A stretch of DNA of 64,000 nt from Rubrivirga sp. SAORIC476 (GCF_002283555.1 NZ_MVOI01000006.1:576040-640039), one strand, 5' to 3'. Counted from the stretch's first letter, positions 45,718 through 54,655 are shown. Numbers and translations are program-made. Notes: a model not told the origin generated them from the sequence alone.

Positions 45718-46911
45718 ATGGCACAGACGAGCACCTACCGCGCCGAACTTCCCGACGGCTCCCGTATCGAGCGGTCTTACCGCGTCGAGGAGGGAAAGAA
45801 GGTCCCTCGTGGCAACTGGCAATGGGTCGTGTACGATCCTGACCGGCGGCCGTCTCGGAAGCGGGTGAACCTCCGCACGAAGGACAAGGCAGCGGCCATG
45901 TCCCGTGCCCTCGAACACGCGCGCGACCGCTCCCTCGGGACCTTCGACCCGTGGGGACAGGCCGCCTCGACGGGCGTGTCGGTCACCGAGGCGGCGGCGG
46001 CCTACATCGCCAGTCAGAAGCGCGCAGGCCGGGCCGAGGGCACGGTGAACTCAGCCGAGCGCCTCCTCTCTGCGTTCGAGCGGTCGCTTCCCGCCGGGTG
46101 CAACGTTGCGCACGTCGAGCCCATGCACGTCGAGCGGTTCGTCTCAGCGCCGAAGCCCGGCAAGGAAGGGAAGCCCGGTCCGCCCAAGTCGGCCGGGACC
46201 CGTCGGCGGTATCGCGCGGTGCTCCGTCACTTCTTCGCGTTCTGCCAGCGGCGCGGCTACACCCGCACCGATCCGACGGCCGATCTGGAGGCCCCGACCG
46301 GCCGGGCCAACCGCCGCGATCACGTCACCGAGGCGGAGGCTGCCAAGATGCTTCGCACCCTCGACGCCGCCGAGGTGCTTGACGGACGTTCCTACGGCTG
46401 GCTCCGCGACTGGCTCGTCTTCGGCATGGGCACAGGTCTGCGGCCCGGCGAGCAAGCGGGCCTTCGCTGGAGCGACGTGAGGCTCTCGGAGGGAGCCCTC
46501 CGCGTGCGGGGGACAAAGACCTCGAGCTCCGCTCGCCCGGTCCCCGTTGCGGGCGACGCGCTCGCCGTGCTCCGCCAGCGGTCCGAGGCCCGCGCCGACG
46601 AGAGCGATAGTCTCGTCTTCGTCGGCTCCCGAGGCGGGGCCGTCGAAATGCGCCACCTGTCGAAGCGGTTGAACGCCCTAGCGGAGTCGGCCAAGGTGAA
46701 GAAGAACGTGACGGCCTACAGCCTCCGGCATTCCTACGGGACGCGCATGGCAGCGGCGGGCGTGCCTCTCCTCGACCTCGCTCGGATCATGGGCACGTCG
46801 GTTGCGATGATCGAGCGGCACTACGGGCACTACTGCCCCGAGCGCGGCGCGGCGCACGTCCTCCGCGTGTTCGGCACAGAGGCTATGGCATCCACCTCGA
46901 CTTCCGTCTAG
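45718..46911 (+). CDS. int: tyrosine recombinase/integrase
   Basis: 397 residues. Arm-binding N-terminal region (about 1-85), SAM-like core-binding domain (SVTEAAAAYIASQKRAGRAE to GYTRTDPTADLEAP), and catalytic domain with Arg in GMGTGLRPGEQAGLRW, Lys in RVRGTKTSSSARPVPV, the H-x-x-R box as YSLRHSYGTRMAAAG and nucleophile Tyr in MIERHYGHY. All catalytic positions look intact. It lies about 560 bp from attR and reads toward it, as usual for tRNA-integrating islands. Confidence 0.95.
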   Translation: MAQTSTYRAELPDGSRIERSYRVEEGKKVPRGNWQWVVYDPDRRPSRKRVNLRTKDKAAAMSRALEHARDRSLGTFDPWGQAASTGVSVTEAAAAYIASQKRAGRAEGTVNSAERLLSAFERSLPAGCNVAHVEPMHVERFVSAPKPGKEGKPGPPKSAGTRRRYRAVLRHFFAFCQRRGYTRTDPTADLEAPTGRANRRDHVTEAEAAKMLRTLDAAEVLDGRSYGWLRDWLVFGMGTGLRPGEQAGLRWSDVRLSEGALRVRGTKTSSSARPVPVAGDALAVLRQRSEARADESDSLVFVGSRGGAVEMRHLSKRLNALAESAKVKKNVTAYSLRHSYGTRMAAAGVPLLDLARIMGTSVAMIERHYGHYCPERGAAHVLRVFGTEAMASTSTSV

Positions 46912-46915
46912 CCAG

Positions 46916-47329
46916 ATGCCGACGACGCTTCCCCTCGTCTCTCCCGACCTCCACGTCTTGATCTATGAGGGCTTCGAATGGACAGGGGGGGCGTACGTCG
47001 TCCGGGCAGTGGACGAGGCCGGGCAGCCGTTCCGAGTGTCTCGGCTTCTCGGCACCGACGAGACAGGAGTGCTCTACATCGGGAAGGCGAAGGTCTTTGG
47101 GAGCCGGGTAGTCCACCTGCGGAAATGCGTCCTGCCCAAGTTCAAGACGTCAAACCACGCGGTCGCCTACAAGCTCGATAACCACGACGGGATTCGGTCC
47201 GCCTTCCCACCGGAGTGCATGGTCGTTGACCTGTACGGGGATCAAGACCCGAGGGGGAAGGAGAAGGCCCTCCTCTTGGAGTACTTCTACGCCTTCGGCG
47301 AGTCGCCCCCATTCAACAAGTCCGACTAG
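46916..47329 (+). CDS. GIY-YIG-like nuclease-domain protein
   Basis: 137 residues, starting 4 bp after the integrase stop. Reading order of candidate motifs: GVLYIGKAKVFGSRVVHLRK (Y-I-G with the conserved Arg), SNHAVAYKL (His), KEKALLLEYFYAFGESPPFN (Glu and terminal Asn). This matches a minimal GIY-YIG fold, with the first GIY as the weak GVL. Such nucleases cut DNA with one metal ion. Tight coupling to the integrase suggests a mobility or element-competition role (inference). Confidence 0.6.
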   Translation: MPTTLPLVSPDLHVLIYEGFEWTGGAYVVRAVDEAGQPFRVSRLLGTDETGVLYIGKAKVFGSRVVHLRKCVLPKFKTSNHAVAYKLDNHDGIRSAFPPECMVVDLYGDQDPRGKEKALLLEYFYAFGESPPFNKSD

Positions 47330-47350
47330 CAGAGCCGTCGAGTCCGGCAG

Positions 47351-47374
47351 AAGTACGGCAAATGTACGGCAAGG
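47351..47374. repeat. right arm-type motif pair (GTACGGCA direct repeats)
   Basis: AAGTACGGCAAAT followed by GTACGGCAAGG, in the same orientation and spacing as 32,463-32,486. It is about 105 bp inside attR. Confidence 0.7.
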
Positions 47375-47475
47375 GGCTGCGGATTCTTGCAGATCCTCGC
47401 GGAGGCACTCTGCACAAATCTCCGATTTTAAGGCGGTCGGGCCGGTTTGGATCTGTCGCGACACCCCGCTTGACG

Positions 47476-47521
47476 CACTCGTAATGAGCAGGTCGTCAGT
47501 TCAAATCTGACCGTTGGCTCT
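47476..47521. other. attR with displaced tRNA-Thr 3' half
   Basis: The core CACTCGTAATGAGCAGGTCG is identical to attL. The following 26 bases repeat the T-arm and acceptor end with T-stem GTCAG/CTGAC where the intact gene has GACGG/CCGTC. Both pair perfectly. This is the other end of the island; the chromosomal tRNA terminator follows. Confidence 0.9.
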
Positions 47522-47524
47522 TAG

Positions 47525-47560
47525 ACGCCTCTCCCGATGCCGGCCGGGGGAGGCGTTTTT
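47525..47560 (+). terminator. displaced original tRNA-Thr terminator
   Basis: ACGCCTC-t-CCC, loop, GGG-GAGGCGT followed by TTTT, directly after attR. Before insertion it would have followed the tRNA gene. Confidence 0.8.
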
Positions 47561-47604
47561 CGTGGCGTGTCCTCAGCGGACGACCGCGGTGGTCTGGACA
47601 ATCA

Positions 47605-47620
47605 GCCTCGGGCCCGAGGC
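47605..47620. repeat. intergenic palindrome GCCTCGGGCCCGAGGC
   Basis: Perfect 16-bp member of the dispersed palindrome family, 9 bp from the stop of the leftward 377-residue gene and about 85 bp outside attR. No copy is seen inside the island. Confidence 0.7.
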
Positions 47621-47628
47621 GGGTGAGG

Positions 47629-48762
47629 TCAGACCCCGTAGCCTTGCACGTCGCCCGCTACATCGGCGGCAGTGGCGCCGGAGAGGAGCTTCATCGACGC
47701 GGGCTCGGCGCGCCTCTGAAGCAGTTCCAGCGACAGCCACACCAACTCCCCCATCGTCTGAGCCTCGCGGAAGTCGGAGATGGCGTAGTGCCGGGCAAGG
47801 CTCTCGCCGAGGGCGGTCACCGACGCTTCGGGCGCGATCAGGTCCTCGCGCATGACCGCCATCAGCTCCGCGTAGCGGCCGTGCGTGACGCGCAGGCGCC
47901 CCGCCATGAGCGCCCGCTCCTCGCGCTGGTACTGGTCCACGGTCGGCTCGGTGAGATGCTGCAGGCCGAACTGGATGACCGGGTTGTTGGTCGGGAAGTA
48001 CTGCGGCAGGTAGACCTGGCGGCGGGCGTGGTGGCTCTGCTGGTCGAAGTCGATGGCCCGCATCCGGAAGTGGAGCTTCTCGAAGTCCGGCGTGATGTCC
48101 ACGACCCAGTTGCCCGCGTGCATGTCGCCGAGCAGGCGCACGAAGCAGCGCTCGTTGAACTTGACGAACTCCTTCGACAGGCGGACCTGATCGAACCGGT
48201 TGTCGGGCAACTGGTCGCGCATGAAGGCGTCGCCGGGCAGCCCGATGATGTGTTCCTCGATGATGGTCTGGTCCCGCAGTTCGGTGCCGTCGACGCGGAC
48301 GAGGAAGTTGATCGAGTTGGGCGAGAGGATGTGCTCCAGCTCCAGCCCGTAGACGCGGCTCGCGTCGGCGCGCTTGACGTAGAAGTAGTCGAAGTTCTCG
48401 TTCAGCCGGTTCACGATCCGGACGCGGAACGGAAGGGTGTTGCCGTACAGGCAGAGGTCGATGCGGTCGATGTAGAGGTGCTCGACCGTCGAGCGGTCTC
48501 CGGCCGACTTGAGGAGCGCGTAGGTGGTCCGCAGGGCGTCGTGGATCTCGACCTGCTCGGCGGGCCCGTAGAAGACGCTGCTCCAGAGCGTGTCCTCGCC
48601 CCGCTCGTCGTAGAGCGGGAACTGGCCGACGTGGCGCGCGAGGTCCTCGTAGCGGACGCCGCCGTCAGCGAGGCGCCCGTACCCGGCGAGGTAGTCGGCG
48701 AGGTGGTCGCTGACCGGGTAGGCGGGCTTCTTCTTCGAGATCAGGTTGCGGCGGGCGTCCAC
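47629..48762 (-). CDS. conserved hypothetical protein with kinase-fold-like motif
   Basis: 377 residues from GTG 48762 (VDARRNLISKKKPAYP); no ATG fits better. No signal peptide. The segment CFVRLLGDMHAGNWVVDITP followed by RMRAIDFDQQSH has the spacing of the catalytic H-x-(D/G)-x-x-x-N and DFD pair of aminoglycoside-phosphotransferase-like kinases. An N-terminal beta-rich region could hold the lysine lobe (YFYVKRADASRVYG). I do not recognise a named family. It is divergent from the TPM gene. Confidence 0.7.
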   Translation of the reverse strand: MDARRNLISKKKPAYPVSDHLADYLAGYGRLADGGVRYEDLARHVGQFPLYDERGEDTLWSSVFYGPAEQVEIHDALRTTYALLKSAGDRSTVEHLYIDRIDLCLYGNTLPFRVRIVNRLNENFDYFYVKRADASRVYGLELEHILSPNSINFLVRVDGTELRDQTIIEEHIIGLPGDAFMRDQLPDNRFDQVRLSKEFVKFNERCFVRLLGDMHAGNWVVDITPDFEKLHFRMRAIDFDQQSHHARRQVYLPQYFPTNNPVIQFGLQHLTEPTVDQYQREERALMAGRLRVTHGRYAELMAVMREDLIAPEASVTALGESLARHYAISDFREAQTMGELVWLSLELLQRRAEPASMKLLSGATAADVAGDVQGYGV

Positions 48763-48902
48763 AGTAGGCAGGAGAGGTGGGCCAGATACGCAGGCCCGGC
48801 GGGGACGTTCGAGGCGTCCTGTTCTTCGACGCGGTCGGCCCGGTGATCTTCGAGTCAGTACGCATGAGGTATACTCGTCTTCGATCACGATGCCCTCTGC
48901 GC

Positions 48903-49634
48903 ATGTCTGTTTGTCTTAAGTACCTCGTTTTATTTGCATTCGTGGCGCTGGGTGCTCCAGCGGGCGCACAGCACGGGCCTCCGCCGTCCGCATCCGGATT
49001 CGTCGTCGATGCAGCGGATGTCCTGCCCCTCAGCACCGAGCAGGAACTGAACCGGCAGCTTCAGTCCCTCGACGACTACACCTCGGTGCAGATGAGTGTC
49101 GTCACGGTTGCATCGTTGGGTGGGCTTCCTGCTCGAGCCTACGCGACCCGCTTGATGCGGGAGTGGGGCATCGGGCAGGCGGGACTGAACAACGGCCTGT
49201 TGGTGCTGCTCGCCCCTGCTGAGAGCGAGGTCTACGTCAGTGTCGGGACAGGACTGGAGTGGCAGATCCCGGATGCTGTAGCCGGGAGGGCGGTCGAGAG
49301 CATGGTGTCCCACTTCGCGACCGGCGACTTCGAATCAGGACTCCGGGCTGGGGTTGACATGCTGGCTGAGAGGGCCACGTCGGTGCCGTGGGATGTCCGC
49401 TACACGGGACTCGATGCGTTGCCTGAGAGGAGGACGCGTGCAGTCGGCGCTGTCGTTGAGATGAGGGGCCAGTTGAGCACAGACCGGAACTGGCTGATGA
49501 CTGGAGGCGAGCGTGTAGCGCTCAGGTATCCGCCCTACTGGGAGGATGGGCGAAGGGGTGAGCCTTCGAGCGTCGTCGGAAGGATCGTGATCGCGGAGCC
49601 GCTCACCGTGCAGGTACTGGGCGTGATCGAGTGA
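48903..49634 (+). CDS. exported TPM-domain protein
   Basis: 243 residues from ATG 48903, giving a signal peptide (YLVLFAFVALGAPAGAQ); an ATG at 48,864 would add a poor N terminus. The TPM domain covers about 30-150: VVDAADVLPLSTEQELNRQL, YTSVQMSVVTVASLGG, YATRLMREWGIGQAGLNNGL, LVLLAPAESEVYVSVGTGLE, then a C-terminal region of about 80 unrecognised residues. TPM domains (TLP18.3/Psb32/MOLO-1) occur in membrane-protein maintenance factors, some with phosphatase activity. The 5' part is AT-richer than neighbours. Confidence 0.85.
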   Translation: MSVCLKYLVLFAFVALGAPAGAQHGPPPSASGFVVDAADVLPLSTEQELNRQLQSLDDYTSVQMSVVTVASLGGLPARAYATRLMREWGIGQAGLNNGLLVLLAPAESEVYVSVGTGLEWQIPDAVAGRAVESMVSHFATGDFESGLRAGVDMLAERATSVPWDVRYTGLDALPERRTRAVGAVVEMRGQLSTDRNWLMTGGERVALRYPPYWEDGRRGEPSSVVGRIVIAEPLTVQVLGVIE

Positions 49635-49688
49635 CGCGAGTGGGGGGGCTGCGGGGTATCCTCCGTCACGCCCCCACCCTCCGCCCCG

Positions 49689-51359
49689 ATGCCCGCCCGC
49701 CCCACCTCGGTCGTCCTCTGGACGCTGCTGCTGCTGGCTGCCCCCGTCGTCTCCGCCCAGGCCGCCCCCGAGGCCAGCCGCGGGGCGGACACGCCTGAGG
49801 ACCTGCACGCCCTCTTCGCCGACTGGCGGGCCTTCGAGCGCCCGCCGATGCGCGACGGGGCGCCCGACTACACCGCCGAGACGTTCGACGCGCGGCAGCC
49901 CGCCTTCGAGGCGCTCCGCGCCCGGCTCGCCGCCCTCGACACGACCGGCTGGGCCGTGCCCGACCAGGTCGACTGGCACCTCGTCCGCGCGGAGATGAAC
50001 GGCTACGACTTCAACCGGCGCGTGCTGATGCCGTGGGCCCGCGACCCGGCTTACTACCGGTCCGTCTGGATGGGCCGCAGCGACGTGCCCGCCCACGAGG
50101 GCCCGACGCACCACGCCGTCACCGAGGTCTGGACGTACGACTTCCCGCTCTCGGCCGACGCCGAGCAGCGCCTGATCGCCGACCTGAGCGTCATTCCGCC
50201 GCTGATGCGGCAGGCGCGTCTCAACCTGACCGGCAACGCGCGCGAGCTGTGGGTGGCGGGCATCCGCCCCATGCGGCAGCAGCGCGCCCACCTGGACGCC
50301 CTGCGCGACCGCGTCGCCCCGACGGCCAGCGAGGCGTTGCTGGAGATCATCCAGGAGAGCGCCCTCGCGACCGACGACCTGGTGGCGTGGCTGGAGGCCG
50401 AGGCGCCGGGCAAGACCGGCCCGTCGGGCATCGGGCGGGAGAACTACACGTGGTACCAGCAGAACGTCCACCTCGTGCCGCTGACCTGGGAGGACGAGGT
50501 TCGCCTGCTGCAGCGCGAACTCGACCGCGCGTGGGCGTCGCTGGCACTCGAGGAGCACCGCAACCGCGACCTCCCGCCGCTCGACCTCGCCACGACGCCC
50601 GAGGCGATGGCCGCCAAGTCCGACGAGGCCGTCCGGCGCCTGATGACCTTCCTGGAGGACCGCGACATCCTGACCGTGACCGACTACATGGAGCCGGCGC
50701 TGTTGCCCCACCGGGTCCAGTTCGCGCCCGAGGCGACGCGCAACTTCTTTCTGATCGGTGCCCACTACGATCCGCTGCCGCTCACCACGCACTGGTACCA
50801 CTGGTTCGAGCTGGCGCGGATGGACCTGGAGCCGCACCCGAGCCCGGTCCGCCGAGGCGCGCTGCTCTACAACATCTGGGACAGCCGCAACGAGGGCACG
50901 GCGACGGGCGTCGAGGAGATGTTCATGCACGCCGGGCTCTACGACGACAGCCCCCGCTCGCGCGAGCTGGTCTGGATTCTGCTCGCCCAGCGCGCCGCCC
51001 GCGGCCTGGGCTCGCTCTACGCTCACGCCAACGAGATGACGATGGAGGAGGCCGGGGGCGTCCACATGACCGGCACGCCGCGCGGCTGGATGTCCACCGA
51101 GCCCGACCTGCTGATCTTCGAGCAGCACCTCTACCTCCGCCAGCCGGGCTACGGGACGAGCTACGTCACTGGCAAGTATCTCCTGGAACGGACCCTGGGG
51201 GATGCCACCCGTCTGGCCGCGGCGCGCGGCGAGGCACTCCCCCTCGGCACCTTCTTTGACCGCCTCAACGCCATCGACAGCGTCCCGATCTCGCTTGCGC
51301 GCTGGGAGATGACGGGCCTGGACGACGAGATCCGCGCGCTCTCCGGGGACCGGCCGTAG
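49689..51359 (+). CDS. secreted DUF885 family protein
   Basis: 556 residues with a signal peptide ([17 protein letters not shown]). DUF885 layout: N-terminal helical region ([20 protein letters not shown]), [39 protein letters not shown], and the C-terminal catalytic-looking part [33 protein letters not shown] and [17 protein letters not shown]. Related proteins are thought to be zinc-dependent carboxypeptidase-like, and here the usual HExxH is not evident ([10 protein letters not shown] takes its place). Activity is therefore uncertain. Confidence 0.82.
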   Translation: MPARPTSVVLWTLLLLAAPVVSAQAAPEASRGADTPEDLHALFADWRAFERPPMRDGAPDYTAETFDARQPAFEALRARLAALDTTGWAVPDQVDWHLVRAEMNGYDFNRRVLMPWARDPAYYRSVWMGRSDVPAHEGPTHHAVTEVWTYDFPLSADAEQRLIADLSVIPPLMRQARLNLTGNARELWVAGIRPMRQQRAHLDALRDRVAPTASEALLEIIQESALATDDLVAWLEAEAPGKTGPSGIGRENYTWYQQNVHLVPLTWEDEVRLLQRELDRAWASLALEEHRNRDLPPLDLATTPEAMAAKSDEAVRRLMTFLEDRDILTVTDYMEPALLPHRVQFAPEATRNFFLIGAHYDPLPLTTHWYHWFELARMDLEPHPSPVRRGALLYNIWDSRNEGTATGVEEMFMHAGLYDDSPRSRELVWILLAQRAARGLGSLYAHANEMTMEEAGGVHMTGTPRGWMSTEPDLLIFEQHLYLRQPGYGTSYVTGKYLLERTLGDATRLAAARGEALPLGTFFDRLNAIDSVPISLARWEMTGLDDEIRALSGDRP

Positions 51360-51403
51360 GAGCGGTCTTCAACTCGCTCTTGCCCGGCACTCCCGCTCCA
51401 GCG

Positions 51404-51925
51404 TTACAGCCGCTCGATGCGCACCCGCGCCGTCCCGGACTGCACCATCCCGATCCGGCGGGCGGCGCCCTTCGACAGGTCGAGGATGCGCGAGCCGTGG
51501 AACGGTCCCCGGTCTGTCACGCGGACGACCACGCTGCGCCCGTTCCGCTCGTTCGTGACCCGAAGGCGCGTGCCGAAGGGGAGCGTCCGGTGGGCAGCGG
51601 TCAGGGCGTCCGGGTCGAAGCGCTCGCCGCTGGCGGTGCGGCGTCCGCGGAAGCGCTCGCCGTAGTAGCTGGCGCGGCCGGTGCCGATGTGCACCCCGCG
51701 GGCTTCCACCTCGGCGAAGCTGTCGGAGGGGTCGGCGGTGGCGAGCGCCACGAGTGCCGTCGAGTCTGCCGCGGCGACCACGATACCGGGCACGGGCGTC
51801 CACACCAGCGCCGCGTCGAGGGGGGTGGCCTCCGAAGACGGCGTCGACGAGGTCGCCTCCTGCGCCGAGGTGGGCAGGGCGAGGGTCAGCAGCGCGGCGA
51901 CGAGCAGGGGACGGACGGGGCGCAC
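51404..51925 (-). CDS. rlpA: RlpA-like double-psi beta-barrel protein
   Basis: 173 residues with a signal peptide (LLVAALLTLALPTSAQ). The C-terminal 100 residues are the RlpA/DPBB domain: GRASYYGERFRGRRTASGER, FDPDALTAAHRTLPFGTRLR, VTNERNGRSVVVRVTDRGPF and GSRILDLSKGAARRIG. The Glu/Asp pattern of septal-ring lytic transglycosylases is present (ASGERFD, TDRGPF). There is no SPOR domain, so septal targeting is not shown. The N-terminal 70 residues are unrecognised. Confidence 0.9.
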   Translation of the reverse strand: MRPVRPLLVAALLTLALPTSAQEATSSTPSSEATPLDAALVWTPVPGIVVAAADSTALVALATADPSDSFAEVEARGVHIGTGRASYYGERFRGRRTASGERFDPDALTAAHRTLPFGTRLRVTNERNGRSVVVRVTDRGPFHGSRILDLSKGAARRIGMVQSGTARVRIERL

Positions 51926-52084
51926 GCCCCAAGTCTACGGCGTCGATCCCGAGGTGCCATCCCTCGTCTGTTCATGCTCTTCGGTCGTCTGCCCGCCGCG
52001 GCATCTGCGCCGGGTGAGACGCGAGCGGTGAGGGGCACGACGGCACATCGCGAGCGTCCACTCGTCGCTGCGGGCGCCTCCACC

Positions 52085-53260
52085 TCACGCCGTGACGGCC
52101 TCCACGACCCGCGCGTAGTGCGCTTCGTACTGCGGCACGATCCGGTCGATGTCGAAGTGTTCGACGGCGCGGCGGCGGGCCGCCTCCGCCATGGTGGCGT
52201 GGAGGTCGGGCCGCGTGAGGATGGTGCGCGCGCCCTCCGTCATGCCCGCGATGTCCCCCACGGGGCGGACGAAGCCCGTCTCGCCGTTGAGGTTGAGCTC
52301 CGGGATGCCACCCACGTCGCTCGACACCACCGGCACGCCGCAGGCCATCGCCTCCAGCGCCGCCAGCCCGAACGTCTCCGACTCAGACGGCATCAGGAAG
52401 AGGTCGGCGATAGACAGGATCTCCTCGACCGGCTCCTGCTTGCCGATGAACCGGACATCGCCCCAGACGCCCGCGTCGCGGGCCGCCTTCTCCGCCTGGG
52501 CGCGGTCCGGGCCGTCGCCCACCATGAGGAGCTTGACGCCGCCGGGCTGGCCGTGGCGCGGGTGGCCCTCCGGCCAGGCGCCGCCCGCGTGGAGCTTGGC
52601 GAACACCTCCACCACGTCCGGGGCGCGCTTGACGCGGCGGAAGTTGGAGACGTGCGCCAGGAGGCGCTCGCCGTCGGGCGCGATGGCGGCCTTGAAGTGA
52701 TCCTTCGGCTGCCGCGCGAAGCGCGCCGTGTCCACGAAGTTGGGGATGACCTCGATGTCGGCCGAGACGTCGAACGAACTGTAGGTCTCGCGCCGGAGGT
52801 AGTCGCTCACCGCCGTGACGCCGTCACTCGCGTCGATGGAGTGCTCCACGACCGGCCGGAAGCTGGCTTCCTTGCCGACGAGCGTGATGTCGGTGCCGTG
52901 CAGCGTCGTCACGATGGGGATCTGGACCCCCTTGCTCCGAAGGATGTCGCGCGCGAGCACGGCGCTCGTCGCGTGCGGAATCGCGTAGTGGACGTGGAGC
53001 AGATCCAGCCCGTCGTGCGTCGCCACGTCGATCATCTTCGACGCCAGCGCGAGGGCGTACGGCGGGTACTCGAAGAGCGGGTACGTGTTGACCCGGACCT
53101 CGTGGAAGAACACGTTCTCGACCATGTGCTCCAGCCGCAGCGGGAGTGCGTAGGCGATGAAGTGGACCGTGTGGCCGCGTGCGGCCAGCGCCTTCCCCAA
53201 CTCGGTCGCGACGACGCCGGAGCCGCCGAAGGTGGGGTAGCAGGTGATGCCGATCGTCAT
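52085..53260 (-). CDS. bshA: BshA-type N-acetyl-alpha-D-glucosaminyl L-malate synthase
   Basis: 391 residues from ATG 53260 (MTIGITCYPTFGGSGVVATE), the distinctive BshA opening. GT4 GT-B fold: LLHVHYAIPHATSAVLARDI, TTLHGTDITLVGKEASF, VSNFRRVKRAPDVVEVF, MVGDGPDRAQAEKAARDAG, and SESETFGLAALEAMACGVPV (the E-x7-E nucleotide-sugar site). It joins GlcNAc to malate, the first step of bacillithiol synthesis. bshB/bshC are not in this window. It is preceded by a terminator in the upstream gap. Confidence 0.93.
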   Translation of the reverse strand: MTIGITCYPTFGGSGVVATELGKALAARGHTVHFIAYALPLRLEHMVENVFFHEVRVNTYPLFEYPPYALALASKMIDVATHDGLDLLHVHYAIPHATSAVLARDILRSKGVQIPIVTTLHGTDITLVGKEASFRPVVEHSIDASDGVTAVSDYLRRETYSSFDVSADIEVIPNFVDTARFARQPKDHFKAAIAPDGERLLAHVSNFRRVKRAPDVVEVFAKLHAGGAWPEGHPRHGQPGGVKLLMVGDGPDRAQAEKAARDAGVWGDVRFIGKQEPVEEILSIADLFLMPSESETFGLAALEAMACGVPVVSSDVGGIPELNLNGETGFVRPVGDIAGMTEGARTILTRPDLHATMAEAARRRAVEHFDIDRIVPQYEAHYARVVEAVTA

Positions 53261-53382
53261 GGGGCGCCGAACGCGGGGAGGCGGGCGGAGGTCCGCCTGC
53301 GAGGAAGGATCACACGCGGACGGCCTCGCCCCCGTCGGCCTTACGGAGGGACAGGGGAAGGGGGCCTCACGCGCGGTCACCA

Positions 53383-53419
53383 GAAGGCCCGCCCCGGCGC
53401 GAACCGGAGCGGGCCTTTC
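53383..53419 (-). terminator. terminator of the small lipoprotein gene
   Basis: GAAGGCCCGC-c-CCGG / CCGG-a-GCGGGCCTTTC stem in the gap between the lipoprotein gene and bshA, both leftward, with pyrimidine-rich tails on both sides. Confidence 0.7.
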
Positions 53420-53484
53420 TGTGGAGACGCCAGAGGGAGAGGACCAGGGACGCCCCGCACCCACCGGCCTCCGAGCTTCGCAGA

Positions 53485-53994
53485 CTACCCGATCTCGCGG
53501 AGTTCGACCCGCACCGTCACGTCGGCGCGGGTGATGCCGCGGTAGTCGTTCGAGACACGCTCCAGGTTCACGGCCTCGCGGAAGATGTCGGCCTTGAGCC
53601 GCTCGTCGCCGCCCTCGAAGTCGATCTCGGAGGGGAGGAAGATCTCCTCGACGGCTCGGCCGTCGTCGAACGACACGCGGACGGTACGCCCGCGGATCTC
53701 GTACGTGCCCCGCGCCATGACCTCGTCGACGCGGTCGCCGCGGAGGCGCTCCAGCCGGACCGTGCCGTCCTCCTGGAGGAACAGCGTCAGGTCTTCCGAG
53801 ACCTCCTCGCCGAGCGCGCGGTAGTCGCGGACGGCATCGGAGACGGGGTCGAGAGTGAAGGTGGTGAACTCGTACCGCCCGGCGACCTCGATGGCCGTCA
53901 GGTCGGGGGCGCCGCCGAACATGCCGAGGGCGCCGCACCCGGACAGGGGGAACGCGAGGAGGGCGACGAGCGCGAAGGAGGCGAGCGTGCGCAT
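53485..53994 (-). CDS. small lipoprotein of unknown function
   Basis: 169 residues from ATG 53994, giving a lipobox (LLAFPLSGC). The mature part is a lipocalin-like beta-rich domain: EVAGRYEFTTFTLDP, LTLFLQEDGTVRLERLRGD, MARGTYEIRGRTVRVSFDDG, ending in ADVTVRVELREIG. It could be an outer-membrane associated binding or stress protein; no named family is recognised. It is divergent from the beta-barrel gene (91 bp). Confidence 0.75.
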   Translation of the reverse strand: MRTLASFALVALLAFPLSGCGALGMFGGAPDLTAIEVAGRYEFTTFTLDPVSDAVRDYRALGEEVSEDLTLFLQEDGTVRLERLRGDRVDEVMARGTYEIRGRTVRVSFDDGRAVEEIFLPSEIDFEGGDERLKADIFREAVNLERVSNDYRGITRADVTVRVELREIG

Positions 53995-54085
53995 GGGGTC
54001 TGAGGAAGAGGTGAGGAGGGGAACACGGTAACACCGGGAGGGTCGTGTGCGCTCTGCTTCTCTTTCCCCCTCCGGTCCCCCCACC

Positions 54086-54655
54086 ATGACCCGTCTCCTC
54101 TCGCTGGCCTGTCTCCTGGCCCTCGTGGCCGCTCCCGCCTCCGCCCAGGTCTCGGTCGGCCTCGGCGTCGCCGGCGGCGCCAACTTCGCCTCGCTGCAGG
54201 ACGCTGGCAGCATCGACCTCGACCGATCCATCGGGTACCACGTCGGCCTCTTCGCCGACATCGGCGTCCCGTTCGTGTCCACGCGGGCGGGCGTCTACTA
54301 CGTCGACGCGGGCTCCTTCGACGGCGTGGCCACCGACGACAACTCGTCCGCCTACGTCGCCATTCCGGTCGACGTCCTCTTCAAGACGCCGACGCCGCTC
54401 GCGCAGGCCTACGCGCTGGTCGGGCCCGAGCTTCGGATCCCGGTCGCCGGGCTGGAGACGTTCCCGGAGTCGGACTACACCGTCGGCGCCAACCTCGGGC
54501 TGGGCGTCCGCGGCGGCGTGCCGCTGATCGGGCCGAGCGGCTTCGTCGAGGCGCGCTACGGCTTCGACCTGACCGGCCTCCGCGACGCGGACGTCGAGGA
54601 GGGGCCGAAGGTCAAGGTCCAGATGATCCAACTCCGCGTGGGCGTCGGGATTTGA
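54086..54655 (+). CDS. outer-membrane beta-barrel protein (OmpA/opacity-like)
   Basis: 189 residues from ATG 54086 with a signal peptide (SLACLLALVAAPASAQ). Alternating strands throughout (VSVGLGVAGGANFASLQ, YHVGLFADIGVPFVSTRAGV, AYVAIPVDVLFKTPTP, VGANLGLGVRGGVPL) and a C-terminal strand ending in VQMIQLRVGVGI without terminal Phe. It matches the PorT/outer-membrane beta-barrel 2 type common in Bacteroidota. It probably has eight strands, and its function is unknown. Confidence 0.85.
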   Translation: MTRLLSLACLLALVAAPASAQVSVGLGVAGGANFASLQDAGSIDLDRSIGYHVGLFADIGVPFVSTRAGVYYVDAGSFDGVATDDNSSAYVAIPVDVLFKTPTPLAQAYALVGPELRIPVAGLETFPESDYTVGANLGLGVRGGVPLIGPSGFVEARYGFDLTGLRDADVEEGPKVKVQMIQLRVGVGI

